From Caulobacteraceae bacterium (GTDB lineage Bacteria > Pseudomonadota > Alphaproteobacteria > Caulobacterales > Caulobacteraceae), in contig CANESI010000014.1 in assembly GCA_947441065.1 (NCBI GenBank), positions 1 to 58,060 of the forward strand: a stretch of DNA of 58,060 nt, written 5' to 3'. The notes below the pieces were generated by a model. The model saw nothing but the letters and a program-made list of their open reading frames with translations. It did not search any database and was not told the origin of the DNA. Positions 9,734 to 18,869 of the stretch are shown one piece after another. A program made the translations under genes and the position numbers. Positions within the stretch are counted from its first letter, which is position 1. Each line of letters starts with the position of its first letter.

Positions 9734-9836
9734 ACCCCCTACCCCGGCTGCGCCGGTACTTCCCCCAGAGGGGGAAGATCTAAGACCTGTAATCTTCCCC
9801 CTCTGGGGGAAGTGGCGCGAAGCGACGAAGGGGGTT
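9734..9836. repeat. Palindromic dispersed repeat family A, copy 1
   Basis: About 103 bp with ends ACCCCCT and AGGGGGT in inverted orientation. Inside are two self-complementary blocks, CTTCCCCCAGAGGGGGAAG and CTTCCCCCTCTGGGGGAAG, separated by a variable 13-base spacer, flanked by GGCTGCGCCGGT on the left and TGGCGCGAAGCG on the right. Other copies are at 30514-30617 and 57078-57180. Confidence 0.75.
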
Positions 9837-9844
9837 TTAAGGGT

Positions 9845-9880
9845 GAAAAAAAGAAAGGCGGCACCCTCAGACGCCGCCCC
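9845..9880 (-). terminator. Rho-independent terminator of the flavin monooxygenase gene
   Basis: On the minus strand GGCGGC and GCCGCC pair across a short loop and are followed by TTTCTTTTTTT. It lies just past the stop codon of the monooxygenase gene. Confidence 0.75.
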
Positions 9881-9909
9881 CTTCCGTCCTAATCCTATCA
9901 CCCCAAACC

Positions 9910-11406
9910 CTAAACCGTCTCAGCAACCCGCTTAGCGGCCTTAGCCTTCATCGGATTACTAAACTTCATCACCCCATCATCCAACGAGCTGAACCGCAGG
10001 TTCATGATGTCCAACGCGTAGTTCTGATGCAGCTTCCACGGGGCGCGGTCGCCTTGGCGGGGGAACTTGTCGATTGAACGGGTGACATAGCCGGACGAGA
10101 AGTCCAGCCAAGGCTCGGTGCCCATTGAGGGATCGGTCAGGACCGGCGTCGCCTGACGCAGACCCTTCTTGTCCATATGATTGATCAGGCGGCAGACATA
10201 TTCGCAGGTCAGATCGCACTTCAAGGTCCACGAGGCGTTGGTATAGCCAAAGGAGGCCGCCAGATTGGGCAGGCCGCTATACATCATGCCGCGATAGCTG
10301 AGGGTCTTGGACACATCGGTCGGCACGCCATCGATGGTGACCTCAAGGCCGCCAAGCAGCTCGAGGTTCAGACCCGTAGCCGTGACGACAATGTCGGCCT
10401 CCAGGGTCTCGCCCGATTTCAGGGTCAAGCCGGTCTCGGTGAAGGTCTCGATCTGGTCGGTGACGACGCTAGACTTGCCCTCCTTTATCGAGGTGAACAG
10501 GTCGCCATTGGGCACCAGGCACAGGCGCTGTTCCCACGGGTTATATCTCGGCGTGAAGTGCTTTTTGATGTCGTAATCGGGGCCGAGCGCCGCGCGCACG
10601 CCGCTGAGCAACAGGGCCTTGACCCGGTCCGGAGCCTTGCGACACATGCGGAAGAAATACATACCCAAGAGCACCGTCTTCCAACGGGTCAAACTATAGG
10701 CCAGCTTGGCAGGAAGACGGGCGCGCAGCCAATCGGCCACCGCATCATAGTCTGGACGCGCGACAATATAGGTTGGCGAACGTTGCAGCATGGTCACGTG
10801 GGCGGCGGTCTTGGCCATCTCTGGCACCAAAGTCACCGCCGTCGCGCCACTGCCGATGATCACGACCTTCTTGCCCGCATAGTCGAGATCTTGCGGCCAT
10901 TTTTGCGGATGGATGATCTGGCCGCCAAAGCGCTCAGTGCCCGCAAAGTCAGGCGTATAGCCGCCGGCATAGCTGTAATAGCCGCTGCACATAAAGAGGA
11001 AGTTGCAGGTCAGCTGGGTCAGGGTCTTGTCTGGCCCGACTTCACATTCGACGGTCCAAGCCGCATCGGCGGTGGACCAACTGGCCCGCTTAACCTGATG
11101 GCTCAGGCGGATGTGTTGATCGATGGAGGCTTCCGAGGCCGTGTCCTTGACATATTTCAGGATCGACGGGCCGTCCGCGATGGCCTTGGACTCCTTCCAA
11201 GGGCGAAAGGAATAGCCGAGCGTATACATGTCACTGTCCGAGCGGATGCCCGGATAGCGGAACAGATCCCAAGTCCCGCCAATAGAGTCGCGGCCCTCGA
11301 GCAGGGTGAAGCTCTTGCCCGGGCAGTTCAGCTGCAGGTGACGCGCCGCGCCAACCCCCGACAGGCCCGCGCCAACAATGATCACGTCAAAATGGGTATC
11401 ACTCAT
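9910..11406 (-). CDS. Flavin-containing (Baeyer-Villiger type) monooxygenase
   Basis: 498 residues. An N-terminal FAD-binding GAGLSG (12-17), the GTWDLFRYPGIRSDSD segment, the Baeyer-Villiger fingerprint FGGQIIHPQKWP at 160-171 (pattern FxGxxxHxxxWP) and an NADPH-binding GSGATA near 185-190 are all present. Such enzymes insert oxygen into ketones using NADPH and O2; the native substrate cannot be told. ATG start at 11406 (MSDTHFDVIIVGAG). It stands alone with its own terminator downstream. Class B flavin monooxygenase is certain; BVMO over N-hydroxylating FMO is likely from the fingerprint. Confidence 0.9.
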   Translation of the reverse strand: MSDTHFDVIIVGAGLSGVGAARHLQLNCPGKSFTLLEGRDSIGGTWDLFRYPGIRSDSDMYTLGYSFRPWKESKAIADGPSILKYVKDTASEASIDQHIRLSHQVKRASWSTADAAWTVECEVGPDKTLTQLTCNFLFMCSGYYSYAGGYTPDFAGTERFGGQIIHPQKWPQDLDYAGKKVVIIGSGATAVTLVPEMAKTAAHVTMLQRSPTYIVARPDYDAVADWLRARLPAKLAYSLTRWKTVLLGMYFFRMCRKAPDRVKALLLSGVRAALGPDYDIKKHFTPRYNPWEQRLCLVPNGDLFTSIKEGKSSVVTDQIETFTETGLTLKSGETLEADIVVTATGLNLELLGGLEVTIDGVPTDVSKTLSYRGMMYSGLPNLAASFGYTNASWTLKCDLTCEYVCRLINHMDKKGLRQATPVLTDPSMGTEPWLDFSSGYVTRSIDKFPRQGDRAPWKLHQNYALDIMNLRFSSLDDGVMKFSNPMKAKAAKRVAETV

Positions 11407-11518
11407 GGCCGGGCCGATCCTTCACGCAAACACTCAATAGGTGATCAGCGATCACTCAGCCTATAGGCTAACCTTAGGGAACCGGCCTGTCCAGAGACGC
11501 CCTGACCCTTAATGCAGA

Positions 11519-12118
11519 TCAGGCAAAGTCCCGTGACAGCTCGGCCCGCGTCGCGGGGCTCAGAATAGCCATGTGGGCGTAGGATTCGTGGTCGCTGCCG
11601 ATCAGGATCGTGGTGGCGGGGTCGCGGAACTGGGCGATCTGTTCGGGCAGCAGGGTGAAGTGGAGGAAGTGGACGGCAGAGGTCTTGCCATCGTCGCGCG
11701 TGCGTTCTTCCTCGCCGTCAGCCGTGCCATAGATCTTGGTCTCACCGACCTTGAGATAGAGCAGATCCTCAACGCCGCCCAAGCGGGCCAAGATCTGGGC
11801 GCGGCGAACCGGGTCCTCGACCTCGAACATGATGGTGGCGACCAGTTCTAGGCCCTGTGGGATCATGGGGTTATAGGCCGCCAGCTCGTCCGGAATCTGG
11901 GCTGCCCCGCCCTTTTCGATCAGGAGCATCTCCTGGATCTGGAACAGCATGGTGTCGAAACATTCAAAATAGAAGGTGCAGTGCGGGCCCAGATGGACGC
12001 GGCGCAGGCGCTTGATCGGCAATAGCGCGGCGCGGCGCTCCTTGCGGACCTTGGAAAATTCAGCGTCGGACAGAAGGTCAGAGGCGGCGATCTGGCGAAG
12101 GGTGGTGGGCATGGTCAT
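11519..12118 (-). CDS. DUF3501 family protein
   Basis: 199 residues beginning MTMPTTLRQIAASDLLSDAEF. The core (RRVHLGPHCTFYFECFDTMLFQIQEML and LAAYNPMIPQG) matches the DUF3501 family as I know it. It starts 6 bp after the stop of the Fe-S oxidoreductase gene, so the two are co-transcribed. This family nearly always travels with rubrerythrin and a heterodisulfide-reductase-like Fe-S protein, as here. Biochemical role is unknown; a part in peroxide or redox protection is inferred from context only. Confidence 0.85.
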   Translation of the reverse strand: MTMPTTLRQIAASDLLSDAEFSKVRKERRAALLPIKRLRRVHLGPHCTFYFECFDTMLFQIQEMLLIEKGGAAQIPDELAAYNPMIPQGLELVATIMFEVEDPVRRAQILARLGGVEDLLYLKVGETKIYGTADGEEERTRDDGKTSAVHFLHFTLLPEQIAQFRDPATTILIGSDHESYAHMAILSPATRAELSRDFA

Positions 12119-12124
12119 TCGCTC

Positions 12125-13483
12125 TCAAAATACCCCGTAGGCACGGGCAAAGATTTCGATGGGATGGGATTGGCGCGGCTGGGCCTTGTCGCCGGTCTCA
12201 GCGATTAGGATCTGGCCCAGATGTTTGCAGGCCAGCGGGCAGTCGGAACAGAGCTCTGCCGTATCCTTTTGCGCCACGGCCTTGGCGGCAGGTTTGCCGA
12301 TCTTGACGGCCAAGGGACGGGTGTCCTTCATGACGCCGAAGGTGCCGCCATGGCCCGAACAGCGCTCGACGATCTCGACGCGGGTGTCAGGGATCAGGCG
12401 CAGCAGTTCGGCCGACTTGGCCCCCATATTCTGGGCGCGGGCATGACAGGCATGGTGAACCGTGACGCCGCCCTCGACGGGGGTCAGACCGGGCGCTAGG
12501 CCTTGGGTCTTGGAAATATCGACGACATATTCACAGACATCGCGGGTGGCGCGGGCCAAGGCCTGCACCGCTTCATTTTCGGGCAACAGAAGCGGCCATT
12601 CAAACTTCATCATCAGGCCGCAACTGGCGGTCAGGGCCACGACCTCATAGCCCTGTTCAATATAGGGCGCGAAGGCCTTGGCCACACGCTCGGCTCGCCC
12701 GGCCACATCGGCCAGATCACCAGCCTCGAGCTGGGGCATACCGCAACATTCTGGATAGACCAGCTTGGCCTCAACCCCTTGCTTAGCCAGAACCTTTGCC
12801 GCTGCAACCGCCGTATCTGGGGCGTTATAGTCGACAAAACAGGTGGCATAGAGGGCGGCCTTGCGCTGACCAAAGGCGGGTCCAGCAGGATCGGGCCCAT
12901 AGGGGGTGGCGAGCAGGTCGGTGGCGGTCTTGGAATGGAACTGCGGCAGCTCGGCTTCGGCATCGATCTCGGCGATGGCATCGAGCAGCTTGCGCAGGGG
13001 CGTGTTTTTGCGCGCCGTCATCCAGTTGGCGATCCCAGCGACCGGCTTGGCCATCTTGCCATTGCGGTCGGTCATGCCGAGCTGATCACGAACGAAATTC
13101 TTCTCGCCCGCCCGGCGCTTGGCGGCGCGGTAACGCAAGATCAGGTGTGGAATATCAATGTCGAACTCGTGCGGCGGCACATAGGGGCACTTGGTCAGGA
13201 AGCACATGTCACACAGGGTGCAGGCCTCATCGACCTTGGCATAGTCCGCCTTGGCCACACTATCGAGTTCGCCGGTCTTGCTCTCGTCGATCAGGTCGAA
13301 CAGGCGCGGGAAACTGTCGCACAGGTTAAAGCAGCGGCGGCAGGTGTGACAGACGTCGAACTGACGCTCCATCTCCTTCTCGACGGCTTCGAGATCGTAA
13401 AAGGCCTCATCACGCCACGCAATGGGGTGGCGGAAGGGGGCATCCAAGCTGCCTTCACGGGCGGGTTTCACAGGATCAGCCAC
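12125..13483 (-). CDS. Fe-S oxidoreductase with CCG domains (HdrD/GlpC-like)
   Basis: 452 residues. Two [4Fe-4S] motifs lie near the N-terminus: Cys45, 48, 51, 55 (CHTCRRCFNLC) and Cys88, 91, 94, 99 (CTLCDMCFLTKC). Two CCG-type cysteine-rich modules follow (YPECCGMPQ and ERCSGHGGTFG, the second lacking the tandem CC) with a further C-rich stretch CSDCPLACKHLG. The layout resembles GlpC and heterodisulfide reductase subunit D. The start is a GTG with AAGAGG six bases upstream. It sits between rubrerythrin and DUF3501, suggesting it passes electrons to or from rubrerythrin. The partner is inferred. Confidence 0.88.
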   Translation of the reverse strand: MADPVKPAREGSLDAPFRHPIAWRDEAFYDLEAVEKEMERQFDVCHTCRRCFNLCDSFPRLFDLIDESKTGELDSVAKADYAKVDEACTLCDMCFLTKCPYVPPHEFDIDIPHLILRYRAAKRRAGEKNFVRDQLGMTDRNGKMAKPVAGIANWMTARKNTPLRKLLDAIAEIDAEAELPQFHSKTATDLLATPYGPDPAGPAFGQRKAALYATCFVDYNAPDTAVAAAKVLAKQGVEAKLVYPECCGMPQLEAGDLADVAGRAERVAKAFAPYIEQGYEVVALTASCGLMMKFEWPLLLPENEAVQALARATRDVCEYVVDISKTQGLAPGLTPVEGGVTVHHACHARAQNMGAKSAELLRLIPDTRVEIVERCSGHGGTFGVMKDTRPLAVKIGKPAAKAVAQKDTAELCSDCPLACKHLGQILIAETGDKAQPRQSHPIEIFARAYGVF

Positions 13484-13569
13484 AATGTGCCTCTTGGATC
13501 AGATACGCGGACAGGAAGTAGAAATGGATTGGGCGGCGAGGCCATCAAGCCCCACCGCCCAAAAACCGT

Positions 13570-13986
13570 TTAGGCCAGGGTGTCGAGGGCGCGCTGGAAG
13601 CGGCCAGCGTGGGACTTTTCAGCCTTGGCCAGGGTCTCGAACCAATCGGCGATCTCGTCGAAGCCTTCTTCGCGAGCGGTCTTGGCCATACCGGGATACA
13701 TGTCGGTATATTCGTGGGTCTCACCGGCGATCGAGGCCTTGAGATTGTTCTCGGTGCCACCGATGGGCAGGCCGGTCGCAGGGTCGCCAACGGCTTCCAT
13801 AAATTCCAGGTGACCGTGCGCGTGGCCGGTTTCACCTTCGGCGGTGGAGCGGAACACGGCGGCGACATCGTTATAGCCTTCGACGTCGGCCTTTTGCGCG
13901 AAATAGAGGTAGCGACGGTTGGCTTGGCTTTCACCAGCGAAGGCGTCCTTCAGGTTTTCTAGGGTCTTGCTGTTGGCGAGGCTCAT
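13570..13986 (-). CDS. Rubrerythrin without rubredoxin domain
   Basis: 138 residues, a ferritin-like diiron four-helix bundle. Ligand positions are visible as Glu19 in [12 protein letters not shown], Glu50/Glu52 and His55 in [11 protein letters not shown], Glu89/Glu92 in AGETHEYTD and Glu123/His126 in AEKSHAG. The C-terminal CxxC rubredoxin domain of classical rubrerythrin is absent, so electrons must come from another protein, plausibly the adjacent Fe-S oxidoreductase. I chose the internal ATG at 13986 over a longer frame because GGGAAGAGA sits just before it and the protein then begins [16 protein letters not shown] like its homologs. Probable role: peroxide reduction. Confidence 0.92.
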   Translation of the reverse strand: MSLANSKTLENLKDAFAGESQANRRYLYFAQKADVEGYNDVAAVFRSTAEGETGHAHGHLEFMEAVGDPATGLPIGGTENNLKASIAGETHEYTDMYPGMAKTAREEGFDEIADWFETLAKAEKSHAGRFQRALDTLA

Positions 13987-14120
13987 CTTCTCTTCCCTTC
14001 TCGGCGCTGGCTCGGAACGTCCAGCGATCATTGGCGATTTGAACTGTAAAGCCGCCAATGGCAAAGGGCCAATCGATTTAATTTCTGAAACCTATAGGAA
14101 CAATCTATACCGTCGAACGT

Positions 14121-15065
14121 TTAGGGAACCGGGCTCAGCAGGGGCTCACCCGCAAAATGAAGACGCAGATTCTCAAAGGTCTGGCTGATCATGGCCGGAA
14201 TGCCCTCGACGCTCTGACCGGCGGTGTGGGGCGTCAAAAGCGTGTTGGGAACGTCGGCCCAGCGCGCTGCAGGGGTAGGTTCGACCTCATAGACATCCAG
14301 CGCCGCACGGCCCAGTACGCCCGATTTTAGGGCTGCGATCAGGGCGGTTTCATCGACCACCGAACCGCGCGCGACATTGACCAAAAGGCCATCTGGCCCA
14401 AGGGCCTCAATGACCTCTTGGCTGATCAGACCGACATTGGACGCATCGGCCCGGCAAGCGACAAACAGAATGTCTGACTGTTTGGCCAGTTCGAGCAGAT
14501 CAGGGACATAGCGCAAGGGCTGATCGGGCTTAGCCCGCGGCCCCCACCAAGCGATCTCAAGCCCAAAGGCGGGCAAGCGCTGAGCAATGGCCAGACCGAT
14601 GGCTCCAAGGCCGACAATCCCAGCCGTCTTACCCCGCAAGGTTGGCCGAAGTGGACCACGATAGGACGGTGTCCATCCCCCGGCACGCACCATCCGGTCG
14701 CCCTCAAGGATCAGCCGCCAAGAGGCCAATGCTGCACCGACGGCCTGATCGGCGACATCATCGGCATTGAGACTGTCGGCATGGGTCAACTCGACCCCGC
14801 GCCCGCGCAGAAAGATCGGGTCATAGGCGTCGTAGCCGACACTGACGCAGGCCACGAGACCAAGATTGGGCAGGTGTTCGTAAAATTCGCGGGCAAAGCC
14901 GTGCTCACCCGCCCCAATCAGGGCCTGAACCGGCTGGCCCGGCCCCTTGGCCCAATCGAGGGGATCGGCCATCTCCCAAACCCGCAGCACCTCATAGCTA
15001 TGAGACAGTGGCCCCTCCAAAGCTTTGAGCATCGGATGGGTCAGGGCGACGATGGGCTTGGTCAT
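14121..15065 (-). CDS. D-isomer-specific 2-hydroxyacid dehydrogenase
   Basis: 314 residues. The NAD(P)-binding Rossmann motif GIVGLGAIGLAIAQRL lies near residue 140, the catalytic Arg is in VACRADAS, Glu in ARGSVVDETAL region, and His in LTPHTAGQS. It probably reduces glyoxylate, hydroxypyruvate or a similar 2-oxoacid; WWGPRAKPD after the third beta-strand suggests NADPH preference, which is inference. It starts 7 bp after ettA, so is in its transcript. Confidence 0.88.
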   Translation of the reverse strand: MTKPIVALTHPMLKALEGPLSHSYEVLRVWEMADPLDWAKGPGQPVQALIGAGEHGFAREFYEHLPNLGLVACVSVGYDAYDPIFLRGRGVELTHADSLNADDVADQAVGAALASWRLILEGDRMVRAGGWTPSYRGPLRPTLRGKTAGIVGLGAIGLAIAQRLPAFGLEIAWWGPRAKPDQPLRYVPDLLELAKQSDILFVACRADASNVGLISQEVIEALGPDGLLVNVARGSVVDETALIAALKSGVLGRAALDVYEVEPTPAARWADVPNTLLTPHTAGQSVEGIPAMISQTFENLRLHFAGEPLLSPVP

Positions 15066-15072
15066 GGTGTCT

Positions 15073-16734
15073 TTAGCGTCCGAACTTCTGGAACTTGAGG
15101 CGCTTGGGGATCAGGCTGTCGGCACCCAGACGGCGTTTCTTGTCTTCCTCATAGGCCTCGAAATTGCCCTCGAACCATTCCACATGGCCGTCGCCTTCGA
15201 AGGCGAGGATGTGGGTGGCCAGACGGTCTAGGAACCAGCGGTCGTGGCTGATGACCACGGCGCACCCGGCGAACTCCTCCAGTGCCTCTTCGAGATTCTG
15301 CAAGGTTTCGATGTCGAGATCGTTGGTCGGCTCATCGAGCAGGATGACATTGCCGCCCGTGGTCAAGGTCTTGGCCAGGTGGACGCGGTTGCGCTCACCG
15401 CCGGACAGGAGACCGACCTTCTTTTGCTGATCGCCGCCGCGGAAGTTGAACGAGCCAACATAGGAGCGGGTATTGATTTCGCGCGCCCCGACCTTGAGCA
15501 CGTCTAGGCCCTGAGACACCTCTTGCCAGACGTTCTTATTGGGGTCGAGCGCATCGCGGCTCTGATCGACATAGGCCAGCTTGACCGTCTCACCCAGACG
15601 CACCGTGCCGGTGTCGGGCGTCTCTTGGCCGGTGATCAGCTTGAACAGGGTCGACTTACCCGCGCCGTTCGGACCGATGACGCCAACAATGCCGTTCGGC
15701 GGCAGCTTGAAGGTCAGGCCGTCGAACAGGACGCGGTCGCCGAACGACTTCTTCAGATCGGTCACCTCGATGACCACATTGCCAAGGCGCGGCCCGGGCG
15801 GGATCTGGATGGTGGCGAAGGATTGCTTTTCGCGCTCCTGCTGATTGACCATCTCCTCATAGGCCGCCAAGCGGGCCTTGGACTTGGACTGACGGGCCTT
15901 GGCCGAGGATCGCACCCATTCCAGTTCGCGGGTCATGGCGCGTTGGCGGGCCTCCGACTCGCTATTTTCCTGCACGATCCGCTTGGTCTTCTGTTCGAGC
16001 CAGCCGGAATAGTTGCCCTCGTAAGGGATGCCCTTGCCGCGATCCAGCTCCAGCGTCCACTTGGTCACCTGATCAAGGAAATAGCGGTCGTGGGTCACGA
16101 GGATGACGCAGCCGGGGAAGTTTTCGAGGTGATGCTGCAACCAGGCCACGGACTCCGCGTCCAAGTGGTTGGTCGGCTCATCGAGCAGCAGCATGTCTGG
16201 CTTTGACAAGAGCAGACGGGCCAGAGCGATCCGGCGACGCTCACCGCCCGATAGCTTATCGACGGCGCTCTCATCGGGCGCGCATCGCAGCGCGCCCATG
16301 GCCATTTCGATCTTGCTGTCGATGTCCCAGAGGTCGCCCGCGTCGATCTTCTCCTGAAGGGCGTTCATCTCCTCCATCAGCTCGTCGGTATATTCCTCGC
16401 CCATCAGGGTGGCGACTTCGTTATAGCGGTCGAAAATCTTCTTTTCTTCGCACCAGGCAATGACATTGCCACGCACATCGAGGCTCTCGTCCAGATGGGG
16501 CTCTTGCTCAAGATAGCCCATCTTGATGCCTTCAGCGGCCTTGGCCTCGCCGTTAAATTCCTTATCGATCCCGGCCATGATCTTCAGCAGGGTCGATTTA
16601 CCCGAGCCGTTGACCCCGACCACGCCGATCTTGGCGTCGGAATAGAAGGACAGCCAGATGTTCTCGAACACCTTCTTGCCGCCGGGATAGGCCTTGGTCA
16701 GGCCTTGCATCTGGAAAATATATTGCTGTGCCAT
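15073..16734 (-). CDS. ettA: Energy-dependent translational throttle protein EttA (ABC-F)
   Basis: 553 residues with two ABC ATPase domains and no membrane part. Walker A motifs are GVNGSGKST (40-48) and GPNGAGKST (354-362), signatures [12 protein letters not shown] (161-) and [12 protein letters not shown] (443-), and Walker B ends DEPTNHLD (185-192) and DEPTNDLD (467-474). The start [20 protein letters not shown] and the charged linker near 250-305 are typical of EttA. It binds the ribosomal E site and gates the first elongation step according to the ATP/ADP ratio. Length and motifs match the family. Confidence 0.95.
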   Translation of the reverse strand: MAQQYIFQMQGLTKAYPGGKKVFENIWLSFYSDAKIGVVGVNGSGKSTLLKIMAGIDKEFNGEAKAAEGIKMGYLEQEPHLDESLDVRGNVIAWCEEKKIFDRYNEVATLMGEEYTDELMEEMNALQEKIDAGDLWDIDSKIEMAMGALRCAPDESAVDKLSGGERRRIALARLLLSKPDMLLLDEPTNHLDAESVAWLQHHLENFPGCVILVTHDRYFLDQVTKWTLELDRGKGIPYEGNYSGWLEQKTKRIVQENSESEARQRAMTRELEWVRSSAKARQSKSKARLAAYEEMVNQQEREKQSFATIQIPPGPRLGNVVIEVTDLKKSFGDRVLFDGLTFKLPPNGIVGVIGPNGAGKSTLFKLITGQETPDTGTVRLGETVKLAYVDQSRDALDPNKNVWQEVSQGLDVLKVGAREINTRSYVGSFNFRGGDQQKKVGLLSGGERNRVHLAKTLTTGGNVILLDEPTNDLDIETLQNLEEALEEFAGCAVVISHDRWFLDRLATHILAFEGDGHVEWFEGNFEAYEEDKKRRLGADSLIPKRLKFQKFGR

Positions 16735-16886
16735 GGGGCGCGGGCGCTCTTCACGATCGAGGAAATGGGGCTGACAGGGATGTAACCGCCTATGCGATCA
16801 GAGGCAACGGTTAGGCGGGGCTTTCTGTGTCATCCTGATGCGCGCGCCCATGCTCCACGTTACCTTGCCAAGCGCGCGAAAGTCAG

Positions 16887-16914
16887 ACATAAAGATATAA
16901 GGATATCTTTATGT
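16887..16914. promoter_or_regulatory. Perfect 12-bp inverted repeat, probable SahR-type operator
   Basis: ACATAAAGATAT (16887-16898) and ATATCTTTATGT (16903-16914) are perfectly complementary around the spacer AAGG. It overlaps the ribosome binding site (AAGGA, 16899-16903) and the first start codon of the ArsR-methyltransferase gene. An ArsR-family dimer binding here would block translation start and transcription, and the neighbour is an ArsR regulator of methionine genes, so autoregulation is likely. The palindrome is seen; the binding protein is inferred. Confidence 0.8.
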
Positions 16915-17896
16915 GATGGTCGTGATGACATCGGAAGAGGTAATTGAGGCACTGAGGGCGGCGGGTGAGCCAACGCGCCTGCGCATCCTTGCCCTTTTGG
17001 CCAATGAAGAGCTGGCCGTCATGGAACTGAGCCAGATATTGGACCAGAGCCAGCCGCGTGTCTCGCGCCATCTCAAACTGCTCAGCGACGCCGGACTGAT
17101 CGAACGGTTTCCCGATGGCGCTTGGGTCTTCTATCGCGTTGCCGCCGATCCGGCTATGCGCCATTTCGTTGATCAGGTGTTGGACATGATCGTCTCGTCG
17201 GACCTCGGCATGCAGCGCGATGCCGAACGGCTCGATGCGGTGCGCGGCGAGCGCTCGTCCGATGCTCAGTCCTATTTTGAGCGCAATGCCGCACGCTGGG
17301 ACGAGATCCGGTCGCTCTATGTGTCCGAAGCCAATGTCGAGGCCGCCATTCTCTCTGCGGCGGGGGCCGGTCCCTTTGAACGGATGATTGATCTGGGCAC
17401 TGGCGCTGGCCGGATGCTGGCCCTTCTGGGACCAAAGGCCAAGGACGCCATCGGTCTGGACCTGTCACAACAGATGCTTAATGTCGCGCGCCTTCATGTG
17501 ACCGAAGCGGGGCTTCACGGCGTTGAGCTGCGTCACGGCGACATCTTCGCGACCCGCCTGCCCGACCGCAGCGCCGATCTGGTCGTCGTCCATCAGGTTC
17601 TGCATTACCTTTCGGACCCAGCCTCTGCGGTGATTGAGGCGGGGCGGCTTGTCGCCCCTGGCGGGCGTCTCTTGATCATTGACTTTGCCCCCCACGCGCT
17701 GGAATTCCTGCGCGAGGCGCACCAACATCGCCGCCTTGGCTTTTCCGATGATGAGATGGGCCGTTGGATGGCAGAGGCGGGCCTGCTCGCGCCAGACCTG
17801 ACCACCCTACCCTCAGCCTCATCCGAGGGCCTGACCGTAAAGATCTGGGTCGCAAAACGCAGCCCCACTGACAGCAAGAGTTCGAAAGTTTCCTAA
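16913..17896 (+). CDS. ArsR-family regulator fused to SAM methyltransferase domain (SahR-like)
   Basis: About 323-327 residues. An N-terminal ArsR winged helix (EALRAAGEPTRLRILALL, then LSQILDQSQPRVSRHLKLLSDAG) is followed by a class I methyltransferase fold with motif I MIDLGTGAGRMLALL, a LDLSQQML acidic strand, and VVVHQVLHYL. This fusion is known as a regulator of the methionine cycle in alphaproteobacteria, thought to sense S-adenosylhomocysteine. The start is uncertain: GTG 16913, ATG 16916 and ATG 16925 are all in frame. AAGGA is 9 bases before 16913, while homologous proteins begin MTSEEV at 16925. Its stop overlaps the metF start (TAATG). Confidence 0.88.
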   Translation: MMVVMTSEEVIEALRAAGEPTRLRILALLANEELAVMELSQILDQSQPRVSRHLKLLSDAGLIERFPDGAWVFYRVAADPAMRHFVDQVLDMIVSSDLGMQRDAERLDAVRGERSSDAQSYFERNAARWDEIRSLYVSEANVEAAILSAAGAGPFERMIDLGTGAGRMLALLGPKAKDAIGLDLSQQMLNVARLHVTEAGLHGVELRHGDIFATRLPDRSADLVVVHQVLHYLSDPASAVIEAGRLVAPGGRLLIIDFAPHALEFLREAHQHRRLGFSDDEMGRWMAEAGLLAPDLTTLPSASSEGLTVKIWVAKRSPTDSKSSKVS

Positions 17897-18828
17897 TGTC
17901 TATTTCGCCGACCCAAGCCCCCTCTGTCGAGACCGACAGCCTCGGCCCAATCGCCCGCGCCGGTGAGCGCAGCAGCCGCGATGTGCGGGTGAGCTTTGAA
18001 TTCTTCCCGCCCAAGACGCCCGAGATGGAAGAGTCCCTCTGGGCCTGTATCGGTCGCTTGGCCCCGCTCCAGCCCGAATTTGTCTCGGTAACCTATGGGG
18101 CGGGCGGCTCGACCCGCGAGCGGACCCACCGCACGGTTAAGCGCATTCTAGATGAGACCCGCCTGTCCCCCGCAGCCCACCTGACCTGCGTCAATGCCTC
18201 ACGCGAAGAGGTCGATGAGGTGATCCGGCAATATTGGGCCTCTGGTGTCAAACACATCGTGTCCCTGCGCGGCGATCCGCCTGAGGGACTGGGCGGAGCC
18301 TATGTGCCGCGCGCCGATGGCTATGCCAATGCGACCGAGCTCTGCACCGCCATCCGCAAGATCGCACCCTTCGAAATATCGGTCAGTGTCTATCCGGAAA
18401 AACACCCCGAAAGCCCATCCATCGACCACGATATTGATGTGCTGAAGGCCAAGGTTGATGCCGGAGCGACCCGCGCCATCAGCCAGTTCTTCTTCGATAT
18501 CGACGCCTATAGCCGGTTCATCGATAAGGTCCGTGCTGCGGGCATCACCATCCCGATCCTACCGGGCATCATGCCGGTGACCAATTTCAAGGGCCTCGTC
18601 AAGATGGCCGCCTCTTGCCAGACGACCATTCCGGTCTGGTTGGCCAATCTGTTCGACGGCCTCGACAATGATCCTGAAACCCGCCGCCTGCTGGCCGGAG
18701 CCATCGCCGCTGAGATGTGTTCAAAGCTGCAGGAACGCGGCTTCCAAGACTTTCACTTCTACACCCTAAACCGCGCTGATCTGGTCTATGCCATCTGCCG
18801 CGTTCTAGGCGTGCGAGAGACCGTCTAG
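17896..18828 (+). CDS. metF: 5,10-methylenetetrahydrofolate reductase
   Basis: 310 residues of a single TIM-barrel FAD enzyme that reduces methylene-THF to methyl-THF for methionine synthesis. Hallmarks are SFEFFPPKT with the catalytic Glu near residue 35, FVSVTYGAGGSTRERT, HIVSLRGDPP and AISQFFFDID. A 30-residue polar N-terminal extension precedes the core. The ATG overlaps the stop of the upstream regulator by one base, indicating translational coupling. Confidence 0.96.
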   Translation: MSISPTQAPSVETDSLGPIARAGERSSRDVRVSFEFFPPKTPEMEESLWACIGRLAPLQPEFVSVTYGAGGSTRERTHRTVKRILDETRLSPAAHLTCVNASREEVDEVIRQYWASGVKHIVSLRGDPPEGLGGAYVPRADGYANATELCTAIRKIAPFEISVSVYPEKHPESPSIDHDIDVLKAKVDAGATRAISQFFFDIDAYSRFIDKVRAAGITIPILPGIMPVTNFKGLVKMAASCQTTIPVWLANLFDGLDNDPETRRLLAGAIAAEMCSKLQERGFQDFHFYTLNRADLVYAICRVLGVRETV

Positions 18829-18869
18829 GTCCTCATCCTAAGCCGAAACTGTTCGAAAGAGACCCGACC

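Larger units (their letters stand above)
9497..9909. repeat. Intergenic repeat cluster 1
   Basis: This 413-bp convergent intergenic region holds no gene. It contains a half copy of repeat family D (CGCAATGACGCGGG near 9545), one copy of composite family B in reverse orientation (9564-9715), one copy of palindromic family A (9734-9836) and a terminator for the monooxygenase gene. The short frames seen across it are artefacts of low-complexity G/C runs. Confidence 0.75.

Noticed and set aside
16735-16912. SAM or SAH riboswitch upstream of the methionine operon
   Set aside because: No conserved riboswitch core or pseudoknot could be recognised; the perfect palindrome explains regulation better.
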